A DNA stretch of 24,111 nucleotides from Basidiobolus meristosporus CBS 931.73. Lineage: Eukaryota > Basidiobolomycota > Basidiobolomycetes > Basidiobolales > Basidiobolaceae. Position numbers and translations under genes: made by a program. Positions 1 to 10,682 of this stretch are shown here, piece after piece (the stretch's first letter is position 1; each line of letters starts with the position of its first letter). The stretch spans positions 1-24,111 of the forward strand of contig MCFE01000954.1 in assembly GCA_002104905.1 (NCBI GenBank), written 5' to 3'. Below the pieces are notes generated by a model. The model saw only the letters and a list, made by a program, of their open reading frames with translations. It was not told the origin of the DNA and searched no databases.

Positions 1-23
1 TGAATTGAGTTGAGGTATTTTAG

Positions 24-528
24 GGGATACACTCCTGCCGAATGCACGGTGATGGGTGTTCCATCCATCACAACCAATCTCTCCGGCTTTGGGTGCTTTA
101 TGGACGATGGAATCGAGAACCCATCGGATTATGGCATCTACATCGTTGACCGTCGAATGAAGTCGGTTGAAGAGTCTGTCCAACAGCTCGCCGATCAAAT
201 GTTCGAGTTCTGTCAAAAGTCCCGAAGACAACGAATCAATCAGCGGAACCGAACGGAGCGTCTGTCGGAGCTATTGGACTGGAAGCGCATGGGCATCGAA
301 TATATGAAAGCCAGACAATTGGCACTTCGGCGTCGCTATCCCAACTCCTTTTCTCAATTTGACCGTGAGTTTGAGAGTTTTGACAAGATGCCATCCCCAC
401 TCTCTGCGCCTGGATCTCCAGGTATACATGCCTACGTCAACGGAAGCGAGTTCCCGCTTCATGTGAACGGCCATGACGAAGACGATGACCGCCCCGCTAT
501 CAACTTCAAAGCCAAGCACTCACCATAA
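24..528 (+). CDS. GSY1: Glycogen synthase (GT3 family), 3' terminal exon, partial
   Basis: This is the C-terminal part of the enzyme that extends glycogen alpha-1,4 chains from UDP-glucose in the cytosol. The exon starts after a TTTTAG acceptor at 18-23; base 24 would complete the Trp codon of the family motif EPWGYTPAE, so the 5' part lies outside the window. Visible are [11 protein letters not shown] (its Glu is the second residue of the catalytic E-X7-E pair), the NLSGFG loop, [10 protein letters not shown], and the basic segment [14 protein letters not shown], whose arginines bind glucose-6-phosphate in yeast Gsy2 and animal GYS. LDWKRMG and ARQLALRR follow. The tail (from about 340) carries Ser-Pro sites ([10 protein letters not shown]) and an acidic stretch, as expected for the phosphorylated regulatory tail. 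It ends in TAA at 526-528. No frameshift is seen. Family identity is very secure; the symbol is by orthology only. Confidence 0.96.
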
Positions 529-1135
529 TTACTCATCATGTAAAGCTAATCTAAAAGATACATAATCTTCCATTCAAAAATGGAGATACCTGATCAACTA
601 GTAAATTATACTTTGCCATTTTGAACATGTTGGAATACTCTGAGTTTGCAGAAATACAAGAAGTAACCGAAGACAAGCAAATATCCTACAAGACTAATTT
701 TATGTCTAACCAGCAGTCCCTATGGAAAATATCCTACCAAACACCAGCAGAATGCCAGCATTATACCACAGATATCCTAATTTCCTCGAAGTTAGAACTT
801 TCAATATCTGAAGTCCGGGCCCTCTTGGGTATAGGTAGACATATGTCTTGGAAGGTGCTACATTTGGCCAATCCTCATGCAAAATATAGCAACAGTTAGC
901 TTACAGACTCCAGAGATATTTACACTTGAAGATTTAACCAAAAAATACCAATAGAACACTAGAATACCACAGCAAAATCCAAGTTTAATATTTCTCATAT
1001 GGACTAACTTAAGAAGTACGAATATAAAATACTTCAATAGCTAAGTGCTAAACTCATTATTTACTTCTTTGGCTGGCAATGAAGTATCTATGATGTCACA
1101 AGTAATTGTTTACAAAGAATATGATATATTTCTTA
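529..1135. other. Gene-free AT-rich stretch downstream of glycogen synthase
   Basis: It includes the 3' flank of the glycogen synthase gene; no canonical AATAAA is obvious close to the stop. The motif ATATCCTA recurs three times between about 680 and 780, perhaps remnants of a short repeat. The open frame at 621-899 (92 aa) matches no family I know and has no coding signature. I see no RNA gene. Confidence 0.5.
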
Positions 1136-1569
1136 TTGTAGTAAAAACTGTGGTAAGCTCTGTATTTGCACTTGAATATTTAAGCAACTTGGCTGCTTGG
1201 AGCACAGCTTATGAATAGCATCATCTCTTGTCCAAATTCACTGTTAGAACTTATAATATTCTCACCAAAATGTCAAGCACTCAGGGCACAAGAACTTGAT
1301 AAGTTAATCAAAGCCCATATACTCTGCACACACTCTTGGGACCTTTGTAAGAATTTTCTACATGTTTGTTATGCCAAGACCATGTGTGCAAAGTTTAGGG
1401 CTGTTCAGACAACTCAAAGTACTTTCACCAAAATATCAGGTACCCAGAACATGAAATATCTCAGTATATCCCGACAAGGAATTTAGTCAGAATTCTCCAA
1501 GATTTGTAGGTAATGATCTAGGTAACTAAGTTGGGTGAATATTTAGGTACAATTACGAAGCCTACCACA
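1136..1569. repeat. Decayed copia LTR foldback (head-to-head LTR fragments)
   Basis: The left part (about 1136-1385) reads in the sense orientation of the copia LTR found intact at 10683-11032 and 15020-15369. It runs from the LTR start through the CACCAAAAT and CTCTTGGGACC blocks to GCCAAGACCATG. At the shared CATGTG the homology switches to the opposite strand: GTGTGCAAAGTTTAGGGCTG through TATCCCGACAAGGAATT to GTGAATATTTAGGT, ending near 1569 with ACCACA in place of ACAACA. Both outer ends therefore correspond to the LTR start, which makes an imperfect inverted repeat. Similarity by eye is roughly 70-85% and patchy, so the copy is old. Confidence 0.75.
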
Positions 1570-1790
1570 TAAAAGAGGTGCTAATACTTCTCCACAGTGT
1601 TGGCATGTGTGCAAGGTTTGGGTGCTTCTGGATAACTTAGAGTGGTTTGCCTAAGTTCCTTGTTGGAGTTAAATGAGAATATTGTACTAAAATATTAAGT
1701 ACTCAAGACATGAAAAATCTAAAAAACACTGGTAGACTATAATCCCAGTGACTAAGTAGAAATATAGGTGCAATGACAAATTTTACAACA
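1570..1790 (-). repeat. Decayed copia LTR fragment
   Basis: Resembles the intact LTR in the minus-strand orientation. CATGTGTGCAAGGTTTGGG near 1604 and the terminal TTTTACAACA at 1781-1790 match the LTR (whose plus-strand right end is TTTTTACAACA). The middle (about 1675-1720, GAGAATATTGTACTAAAATA) is turned round relative to the flanks. The element-internal end of the LTR is missing. No coding remnant is present. Confidence 0.65.
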
Positions 1791-1811
1791 GCTGTAAGCC
1801 ATCTAGGAGAC

Positions 1812-1925
1812 TCTGCACCTTGCACACAAGCTCATGAGATCTTTGTGAGCATTGACTGTGTTGTATTCTTGCCATGGTCGTTTCAAAGTAAAAGTAATAA
1901 CTTTGCAACTAAGTTGTTGAGTGAA
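1812..1925 (+). repeat. Decayed copia LTR fragment
   Basis: Similar to the central part of the LTR in sense orientation: CCTTGCACACAAG, then TGTGTTGTATTCTTGCCATGG and AAAGTAAAAGTAATAAC, in the same order as CTTTGCACACATG, GTTTGTAATGCCAAGACCATG and the AAAAGTATAAATAC block of the intact LTR. Highly diverged; the boundaries are approximate. Confidence 0.5.
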
Positions 1926-2124
1926 AGGTACAGAAGCAACTAGAGCCTAGAGTTGCTTCCATTATCTTGATGACATTATGAATACCCAGGTAAAACCTAA
2001 GCCACTCATACACCTTGAGATTCTATATTGCCTTTTGTTATACTTTAGAACATTTATTTAAGATTTGGCTTGTGAGATATTTGCCAATTCTCAGAATCAG
2101 TGAAAGTCTAGTAGTTAATAGGCT

Positions 2125-2321
2125 TCTCAAACTTGACCAAAAGCCCTCAATTCTTGTATGCCGCCTTCTAGAACTTTACTTAAATATTACCATCATTAGT
2201 CTCACAGAGCTCACACAAAAGCATTGATGCTTTATTCGAGCTCAATACAACCACCAGTAAGCACCATGCTATTCTTCTTGTTCTCCAAGTCACTTCCAAT
2301 ACAAGGCCTGGGCACAAGGAA
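2125..2321 (+). repeat. Decayed copia LTR 3' part
   Basis: CTCAAACTTGACCAAAAGCCC near 2127 matches the mid-LTR CTCAAAGTTGTCCAAACAGCC. CTTCTTGTTCTCCAAGTCAC followed by TTCCAATAC (about 2275-2303) matches the LTR end region CTACTTGTTCTCCAAATCAC followed by TTCCAATAT. The copy ends around 2321. Its start is uncertain and may extend to about 2060. Confidence 0.6.
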
Positions 2322-4184
2322 TCTTGGTAAATATACCCAACTAAAATCTTCATACCGATTAGGGTCAAGCAATAATAAAACGAATATACTATGATCCAAG
2401 TTACAAAGTATTCCACAAGATCCTCCACACCACTGTTGAAGTCAAAGTCAAGTGCCATGAAGTTTATATTGAGGTATATACAGTATCTCGGCATACATTA
2501 TGACTATGATAACCTGACGTACATATACACATATAGACATTATTGGGTAATCCCCTCTTCAGAGCATTGTTGAGAGTTCAGAATACTTTGACTTACGACT
2601 AATGTTGTATGGTATGCGCAGATTCTTTCAAGCTGGGGTGATACTGAAGCTTACCATAAGGCCTGACTTGATAAATCGGGAAGTTCAACCACAACTTCTG
2701 AAAGCCCCAAATCACTTCCAGGCCACTTTCAACACACTATACCATTGTTGAAACCTTTTCGCATTAAATAGACGCTACAATTGATAAGAGTGTACCAAGG
2801 CTTGTTGTTACGACCCGAGTATAAGATTAAGCACAAAAATCGGCCATTCCTGCATTATCTAGTAAGCCTCAGCAACTCCGACTAGATTCAATAATTCCAC
2901 ATCCCTTCCCACCCGTGTGATATAGTGAATTATGTAAGGGATTACTTTTGTAACATAATAATGACGGAAAGTGGCTTAAACACTTCAAGCATAGTGCGAG
3001 ATATGACAAATCATGATCACAATAGGAGTTGGAGAATGGTTGGGATACACTGTTCATGTTTCGGGGTATGTCACATCACAGAATCCAAATTATCGTGTTC
3101 CATGGAGATAAGTTGATGCGGCAAGGTTGCACAAACAGGAATACATCTCAGATGTTGATGAAGAAATTCCATTCATGTTTTAGCTCAGATATAGCATGAA
3201 AGCCTGGAATACACATCCACGGATCAACCAATGACCAAGTTATGAAATACGTTTACCCATCAAATGGTAATTAGTGAAAGTGCAAACAAAGTGACCGATT
3301 TTGGTAGAAGTTGACATTTCCACTATATGAGCCTTTAACCCAGCGCCTAACTTAGCACGTAATAAAGGAATATCTTCTGAAGAGTCGATGATGTCAAAGA
3401 AACTCCTTATGCTGGTTTAGGTTGACAGTGTAGTGTACAAATCGCGATGTGGGATCGATTAAATCAGGATTAATGATTCGGGAATCATGATTGGGGTGTG
3501 TAACATCCGCCATATAAGACATATGACATGCAATGAAAATCGCAAGGTTTCCCTGATGATGGCAGCAATCCACCAAGTTGGAGTGACACCACTTCTATTC
3601 CATTCCATCCGGGTAACACCACTTCTATTCCACTCCCTTTTATAATGTAACAGCTTATTTCGTATATGTTTGTTAAGCAAATTTAGCCATAATTGTCGCC
3701 GTAACTTGCCCCCCAGTCTAACTAGCCATCCGAGCAGGTTTTGACATCCTGAATCAAGGCAACGCCATGGTTTTAGAGTGGTACCTGGTATGATCGCCCA
3801 GTTTCCAGAATTTCAATTGTAGAGCACGATATTATCGAATTTGGTATCCTACTTCCACATCTCCTATTATGGATTATTTGCGTACATGTTTATATCGACA
3901 TGGCAAGAACATGAATGGATGATACGATTTTCCTATTTGCGAATTCCAATCTGCTTTGGTGATTCTCTTCCTGCTTGCTTTGATATCATCCCACCTGTCA
4001 TTATACAACCATGCCTTCAATGCCCGTTCACTTACCTGCTGCTGCATTGCTTGAGCTCGATAATTGCTTTTTCACCAGGATTTCCTCGATTTTCCCTGGT
4101 TGTTGGTGCTTTGGCTGGTGCTTTAGTGATTTCAACACCGTATCCAAACATCTTGGTGAAATTCTACTGGGTAGTCACTGCTGG
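2322..4184. other. Long gene-free region before the bHLH promoter
   Basis: There is no recognisable protein, tRNA or rRNA. Open frames of 60-141 codons are scattered over both strands, but none shows a family motif, conserved splice pattern or coding composition. The longest (3841-4266) overlaps the promoter side of the bHLH gene and is rejected. The only clear structure is a 30-bp direct duplication at 3583-3637. Confidence 0.5.
3583..3637. repeat. 30-bp direct duplication
   Basis: GTGACACCACTTCTATTCCA at 3583 is repeated exactly 30 bp later as GTAACACCACTTCTATTCCA at 3613, with about 23 of 25 bases matching before the second copy diverges. It looks like a local tandem duplication; no function is evident. 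Confidence 0.75.
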
Positions 4185-4321
4185 CCAATCAGTGCCTGCT
4201 ATCCCACTCAAACTACCTCCATTGAGGAGACCCTTCCATCAACCACTCAAATCGAATGGAATTTAATTAGAGCCAATAAATAAGGATTCCCAATAGACGC
4301 CCTCAAATTAGCATATAAATT
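4185..4321 (+). promoter_or_regulatory. Probable core promoter of the bHLH gene (three CCAAT boxes and a TATA box)
   Basis: CCAAT occurs at 4185-4189, 4273-4277 and 4290-4294 on the plus strand, and CATATAAATT lies at 4312-4321. A pyrimidine-rich tract (CTCATCTTCTT and onward) follows from about 4350, as is common at fungal transcription starts. The start codon at 4574 leaves a 5' UTR of roughly 200 nt. The elements are seen; their use is inferred. Confidence 0.55.
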
Positions 4322-4573
4322 GGGTCGAGGGCAAGGCGATATTTCGTTCATCTCATCTTCTTATACTCATCAGCCTCCTTCATCTCAACAGAAGCTTTTG
4401 TGGTAGCACAACACAGTTCCTGGAACAGACATCTAGCAAGCTCAACCGAAATAGGCTTTCAAAGGAATCCAATTCCTCCACCTACGGTTTTATCTCCACT
4501 CTGATCGCATAGAGGTGTCCATTGCCCCGCTCCAATTTTACTTCTTTCAAACATACCACTGATCCAGCCCGAA

Positions 4574-5640
4574 ATGAACGTCACCAAGGCTAGCGCTCAC
4601 CCATTGTCCGCCGTCCAAGCATGCTCCCAGAGAAATCCTGCAGCGGGCGCCAACTTCACCTTCCAGATTTCTTCCAGTAAGTTGAGGCTGTTTTCATGTG
4701 GACTTTACCCCACAGCTCTGACCCTTTGGTGATTGATTTAGATAGCAGCTCGAAGAAGTGTGTCAACTCCGCCCAGAAGCGTGCCAACCACAATGCAGTG
4801 GAGCGCGCTCGCCGTGAGTGTTTGAACAACAAGTTCCAAGAGCTTGCATGGGCCATCCCTTCCCTCCACTATGTTCGCAAGCCTTCGAAATCGATCATCG
4901 TTCAGAAGTCCCTGGATTTTGTCCAGAGAGCGAAGACGTATGCCCAGGTGTATGTCAAGGAGGTCGACACCCTCCGGGAAGAGAACAAAACCCTCCGTGA
5001 GGAGCTCAACGAGCTAAGACACCAGATGGGGCTTCCCTTGTTGCCTATGAAGGCTGAGCCTACCCCTCTTCCCCCTATTGTGGACATGATCGATGACTGC
5101 TGCACTGATGCCACCGGGTCGAATCCAAAGATCCATGACGAGGACTGCAAGTCCAAAATGGAACTTAGATCGGACGATGATCCGGAGACGATCAGTACCG
5201 ATGACGATTGCGAGCATGAGTCCTCTCCCTCCAGTCAGCAAACCACCCCGAGCAGCAACAACTCTACTTGTTTCGACTTCAACCTGAACTCTGAGCTTGG
5301 GTCCGACATCAACTGCATGAACCAGGGATCTTTGGAACCATACGTGATCAACAACAACTGCTACAATTTGCAAGGCGAAACCTACCAACCCGGAGACCTG
5401 GACATTTTGAATCAGCCCATGTACCTGAGTGACGACGCAAGTAACTGTTTCTTGGCCCCTGATATGAGTGGGTTTTTTTCGTCTTCCTTGACCACTACCA
5501 TGACCATCCCAAGCACCAACATTCTGGAAGACGCTTCCGTCCCTAGTAGCTCCGTCTACCTTGGCCTCGACCCTTCCCTCACAAGCATGCCGTGCATGAC
5601 GTTGGGCGGTAACCACGTACCCAAGTCGAGTCTAGTTTAG
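4574..5640 (+). CDS. bHLH-leucine zipper transcription factor
   Basis: A predicted nuclear DNA-binding factor of 333 aa. I model two exons, 4574-4676 and 4742-5640, with a 65-nt intron (GTAAGT...GATTTAG, branch-like CTGAC at 4718-4722). An in-frame ATG at 4696 lies inside that intron and would give a shorter, less natural N-terminus. The basic region (about residues 47-59, KRANHNAVERARR) holds the His-Glu-Arg set that contacts E-box DNA, with Arg-Arg typical of CACGTG binders. Helix 2 is KPSKSIIVQKSLDFV, followed by a zipper with leucines spaced by seven (VDTLREENKTLREELNEL). The remaining 200 residues are disordered: an Asp/Glu-rich block, Ser/Gln/Asn-rich sequence, and no second domain. The type resembles Max/USF-like fungal bHLH proteins. 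The target genes and the exact orthologue are unknown. Confidence 0.9.
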
Positions 5641-6260
5641 CCAGGGATGCCTCGCCGAAACATACACCCACTGTAATTATTGTTAATTTCATCTTTATTC
5701 TTCGCTCGGTGTTCCGCTGTTCGAACACATCGGATTGGATACAACGCGTAGTGTTGATTAGACCATCACTGCCACCATTCATCAGATCGCCACTGTATAT
5801 TACTTGGGAACCCCACCCACCTAATAAACCTATGAGATATAGATCTTACATATATGGCGCGTGCCATCAAATCTGGCTCAAATTAGGCGAAGCGTGTCGC
5901 GTTCGTGAGGGTGGCTTTCAAATCGGGGTCGAAGTATTCACAGATCATGAGGAAAACTGGCCAGCTGGCAAACCAGACCTGGATCCAAGAACCCAAGCAC
6001 CTCTTTGGAAAATCCATTCCAAACTTTAAACCGCTCTAGTCACTTGAGCGTTGCCATCTTGGTAATGAAAAGAAGTAACACGGAAGGTACATATTCGGAG
6101 GCTCTACCGTGCAGGCGAAATTTTTTTCGATTCATGCCAATCAAAGGGGCGACGAGACGCATAATTGTTGCTCCACCTCTTGCTAGGCCAGATGTCCATT
6201 TTTGCCAATCATGCGTAATTTCTCGATTGGTTCCCACTGCTCCAAAAGTCCCCCATCGGA

Positions 6261-6290
6261 TTGGTGGATATGGGCGGATATGGGCGGATA
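6261..6290. repeat. 10-bp tandem repeat, three copies
   Basis: TTGGTGGATA, TGGGCGGATA and TGGGCGGATA follow one another directly; the last two are identical and the first differs at two positions. No function is evident. Confidence 0.8.
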
Positions 6291-8550
6291 CATGGTAAAT
6301 GCGATGTTTTGAATGGGGTCCACTCGAACATTATGGCTCTTCTAGTCTAGGCTGACGAGGAAACCATAATAATGCCTGCTGGAACCAAATATCAAACGAT
6401 TGCAAACTAGGAAATTGTATACTACGGGTGTATACCATGGGTGCCAACTGGGAATTTGTGATATGAGGGGGTTCGGGTCAAGATAAAACCATGTGTTGTG
6501 CATGCAGAGTCTCACCCCATACGTGTTAATGAACAATGGCGAACCAAACAGCGATGGCACTGGGTGATATCATCGATTTCCCCAGTATATGCACTTGCCT
6601 GAGGCTGATACATCATTGTGCTAACACCAAGAGATGAAGGTATATTATAGGAGAGGCCCCCTTCAATCAGGAGTTGGATTCAAACTAGAATAGGTAGGAC
6701 GACTTAATCGATGACCAGCACTGTATCCCATCGCCCACCCATCACTAGCCCACCTTGTACCCTGCCAATTTTCCAATCCCCTGCCTGTGTCATTGCTACC
6801 TGGACAGGGTCCCATGCGGCTTGAAATTATCCTTGTATTGTGGATGCAAATGATCGATAGAGTTTTACTGACTTGCTTCGATATCTGGTGAGTAAATTGG
6901 CCTGTGTCACTCAACATCGATAAAGTCAGTGGAAGCGCACAAGGAATGGTTGTGAACTGTTGTGAATTGTTGGCCAAGCAAGCGATCACCGGTTTTGCTT
7001 GGTCGAAAGAAATTGTTCGGGAGCCATGACCAGATTAACATGGTTTTACACCAATATTGGTGGGGAGAAATCGGGGCGATTGACGAGGTCTCACAAATGA
7101 GTGAATCGGGAAAGAATCACCGATGCAGCATTGTCAATGGCATGGAACACATTATCGGACATGGCGCCCGTCAATTCCTGTTTGCTGACCCCGAGCCTTT
7201 GATCTCTAGCGGGCTTTATTGCCACAATATTTACGCTGGTCTAAGGTCCATTCCTAACTTGTAACATCGCCAGTAAGTTCAACCGGCCAAAGGTTTCAGT
7301 AAGTGATCATCGAACATGCCAAGAAATTTAATGCCAATTCGGTGTGGTCATCGGAGTTTTAAGTGGGATAATCGGTTGCTCCTCATAAAGAAAGATGATC
7401 TACTAAAGAGTTGTCGAATGTAACGCACGTATGCTACCAGCTAAATCATCAATAAAATCTCGCTTGTTTGGTTACGCAGGGAGGAGAAAGGAAATGGATC
7501 GTTTGTATTGGCGTGCGTAACCAGAGAATAGATGGATTTAGAGCGAGGTGCTACTCGGCTAGACTTCTTAGCAACACACCTGACATCGAATATGGAGGCA
7601 GATTGCACTATCTCTCACACCATTTCCAAACCCTAAAAATCGCTCCCCATTACATCAGTTGCACGTGCTTTCCTTCATATTGGTTTAGCGGGAAAAATCT
7701 CATCCCAGGATTTCATTGGCCATAGGAAGCGAGTAAAGTCAAGGGGAGATCCGAAGAACTCTGAATTGACACTGCTTGTACCCACAATTTCGATTGACCA
7801 TTCAGAGCTCTGTGCTCATCGGGAATCATGGGAATTTGATGATTTCGATAATATCGAGACATCCAAACCATTCGGACACCAGATTACTTGAGCATGGGGA
7901 GGCATGGGAAAGCGTATGTGTTCAGGTGCGTCAGTAAACAAGCCTGCTTAAGGCAGGGTGCTATTGATAGTGATTGAAGTTAAATTATGCATAACACATA
8001 GATTCCATGTTGATTTTCATTCCCTGATTTCGCATTATATTTTCCTCAATCCTTTCTTCTACAATGTATCAACTTGGAATTGTTGATTTGTCCATATATT
8101 ATTGATGGATATACCGCGCCTGCTGATTGATTGTGGTTGTTCTCGAGGTTAAGCGCAAGTTTAATTGCGATTTATGTCTTTTGTTTAGGCTCCTTTGGTG
8201 TGCACACCATATATGCTGTCTGTATTGATATCTGTCTTTACGAGCTACCAAGCGTAGGTCTAATTCCTGGTGATAATAGCTGTCAATTCATACGAATGTA
8301 TTTTTATGCGCAGTGTGCGGTATTTACACCGACGTATACCCATTTGATGTGCAGGTGCTCCTCATATTCCTAGTCTTGTTTCTTTCAGCATGAATACTTC
8401 TCTTATAAATATATGGTTGCCATAGAGAGGCATTGCAAGAGAGTGTCCGAGTTATCATATCTCTATACCTGATCAGTTCTGGGCCGTTGCAAGTTCGGTT
8501 CTTCTAGATTGTGCATGGTACGAAATATATACGCTTTCAAGTTCTCATTA

Positions 8551-8590
8551 CTGCATGAATCTGTACGAATCTGTATGAATCTGCCCACAT
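8551..8590. repeat. 10-bp tandem repeat, about four copies
   Basis: CTGCATGAAT, CTGTACGAAT and CTGTATGAAT are followed by a diverged CTGCCCACAT. It is a short minisatellite-like tract in gene-free DNA. Confidence 0.8.
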
Positions 8591-9306
8591 TCCTTAATAG
8601 TTGATTACAATTTCTTTTAATAAATCCAATCTTCTCAACTCTACCAGCGGATGTCTTAGAATGTTATCTCATGAATCAACGTAACTTGCATATCTATGGT
8701 TCCTTATGATGTAATATGAGTATTGGGGTTTTGCTGTAAAAGATTTTTGAAAGTGCGTATTTGGGGTTACTAAAGCATCCAGTATATCCTTGACAATTAG
8801 CTCATAAAGCATTGGACTCGATCCTGATTTTTGGAATTCCCCTGCGTGAAGTGGTTATATTCCTGCTCAACTTGAAAATATCATTAAAGAACCCTGATAA
8901 CTAAAGTTATGTCAAAATCTCTTGTGCCTCTGAAAATATATAGTGCTAGAGAAGTTGTACTAGTGTCATCATATACTGAGGATTATATTTTAGCGGTTCA
9001 CTGCTGTAAGCAATTAGCTTATACCCAAATTGCTAATATGCTTAAGGATTCCAGTACCTTTTGCTAAGTTTTTTATTTACTTGCAGCTTGCTTGAAAATC
9101 CTAGCTAATTGATAAATCAGTGAAGGTCTGGAAGATATCATAACCTCAAATATATCCAAAAGACTTCAGACTTTGCACACTACTCTTGAATCTACTGCAG
9201 CGCATCAATAATATTGGCTCTTCAGAACTTCTCCAAAAGTATGAATACTATGCTTAAGCAAACAACAAAAGTGGTGTTAATCATATAAATGCTGTGTACT
9301 TGTATT

Positions 9307-9655
9307 TTTTGTAGAAATTTGTAATTACACCTAAATATTCACCTAATTTAGTCATTAAGATCATTACCTACAAATCTTCAAGAATTCTGACAAAACTCCT
9401 TGTCAAGATTTACTTTGAGAACTTTCATGTTCTGGTTACCTATTATACAGGTGAAAATATTCCAAGTTGCCCATACAGCCCCAAACCTTGTACATATGTT
9501 CTTAGGACCTTCTTGACCATATTTTATGTGGTTATTTTGCCAAGAATATGTAAAAGCATAAACACTACCTTTACATTCAATAAATCACTAAGTGAAAGCC
9601 ACATAATCTACTTGTTCTCTCAATCACTTCCAATATCTCCTAGACTCTTGCAACA
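9307..9655 (+). repeat. Decayed solo LTR of the copia family
   Basis: About 349 bp, the same length as the intact 350-bp LTRs but in the opposite orientation, running from TTTTGTAGAAATT to GACTCTTGCAACA. Similarity is continuous: CACCTAAATATTCACCTAA, GATCATTACCT, TCCTTGTCAAGATTTACTT, ACAGCCCCAAACCTTG, GTTCTTAGGACCTTC, TGCCAAGAATATGTAAAAGC, ATTCAATAAATCACTAAGTG and CTACTTGTTCTCTCAATCAC. The centre (about 9410-9465) is inverted relative to the intact LTRs (see findings). No internal copia sequence lies beside it, hence solo. No clear target duplication survives. Confidence 0.88.
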
Positions 9656-10682
9656 GATATAACCTGAAGAGCTAGAAGAGTTGCATGCTGCTCATACAGT
9701 ATATCAAGCTCAAGTATAGGGTCACAATTTAAAAAAGATCCTGGGATGTATTGTGGATGAATCACGGGCATTGCATTAGATTAAAGAACCCCAATAACTT
9801 GTAAGCCTTCATTATTTCTAAGGATTGGTAAATATCTTACAAGCTAGTTCTTGAGTAACTGCTGAGTTGATAGTAAGCGGATTAGAATCATCAACTGTAT
9901 AATGGGTTAAGGTGTATGCTAAATATCTATAATAGCTCTTACTCAGTGGCTTATTCAACGTATTCTCCAAGTGTTAATACTTCAAGAATCAGTAAGTTGA
10001 GTGTTACGCTTTCTGGTATGGGAGTTACTCAGGCACAGTCCTCTCTAGGGCATATGTATACTTGTCCTCAAGAAGGCCAGAGCCTCTGATATTGAAAGTT
10101 GTTAGTTGAAGGAAACCTTGATTTCAGCACAGATTTTGCTAGTCTCTAGTGATATTTTTGGTTCAGAATATGTAAGTGTGAATGGCATCATCAAAGAAGC
10201 ACCACAACTAACGTAGCAATATTAACTAGGTGCTAAGCTAAAGCCCACAAGTGTCAACATCAATGTAATTTCCAAATCTTTGGTGGCTGTGATTTTGGAG
10301 AGAGTTGGATTTCATTGAGTCAGATACCAAGTACCTAGATTATGTAAGATAGGAGTTTGAGCTTAACTGACATTAAAGAGAAATACACAATGGGTGTACA
10401 TTTCTATGCAGCCATTGGTTAAGTAAATATATATCAAGTGTCAAAAGCATCCATGTCCAGTAACATTAAAATGGCTGAAGAGATTCATTGGTCAAGGTGC
10501 TTGTTGTGTAAGTAATCACCAGGTACACATTCAATTTGCTTGGTTTTGGGGTGATATGTACAAGGTTGAGGCCAGTAAGTCACCAAAGAATTTGGTCATT
10601 TTAAGATTCCTACTACATTAACCCAAAGCATTTGACAGAATCATCAGAACACCAAAGTAAGATCAGGGCCAGGGGCTATACT
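9656..10682. other. Gene-free DNA left of the copia insertion
   Basis: AT-rich, with no open frame of note and no recognisable RNA. It may be older transposon debris, but I could not match any part to the copia internal region. The last five bases (10678-10682, ATACT) are the left target-site copy. Confidence 0.45.
10678..10682. repeat. Target site duplication, left copy (ATACT)
   Basis: ATACT directly abuts the left LTR and is repeated at 15370-15374. Five base pairs is the usual duplication length for copia integrases. Confidence 0.93.

Larger units (their letters stand above)
5641..9306. other. 3.7-kb region without a recognisable gene
   Basis: I read both strands for splice-linked exons, tRNA boxes and family motifs and found none. 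Frames at 5709-6029, 6005-6298, 6663-6989 (-), 6962-7264 and 8131-8373 have no recognisable similarity. AT content rises after about 7900. A single E-box (CACGTG) sits at 7662-7667, with decayed LTR-like text near 9158-9190 (CCAAAAGACTTCAGACTTTG). Two short 10-bp-period tandem repeats are listed separately. A non-coding RNA or a very diverged gene cannot be excluded. Confidence 0.5.

Noticed and set aside
621-899. 92-codon frame after glycogen synthase
   Set aside because: No similarity recognised and AT-rich composition like its non-coding surroundings.
3841-4266. 141-codon open frame with hydrophobic stretches upstream of the bHLH gene
   Set aside because: No family motif and no plausible splice partner. 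The frame runs into the CCAAT/TATA promoter, and its hydrophobic look comes from T-rich DNA.
5014-5616. 200-codon open frame on the minus strand
   Set aside because: Antisense shadow of the bHLH exon; no recognisable domain.
6663-7264. Overlapping frames on both strands (108 and 100 codons)
   Set aside because: No motif, no splice continuation, composition not distinct from the flanks.
7943-7957. Short hairpin CCTGCTTAAGGCAGG
   Set aside because: A 5-bp stem only, no terminator or RNA context; likely chance.
8131-8373. 80-codon Cys-rich frame that could suggest a secreted peptide
   Set aside because: The N-terminus is weakly signal-like, but cysteine spacing fits no known family and no promoter or polyA context supports it.
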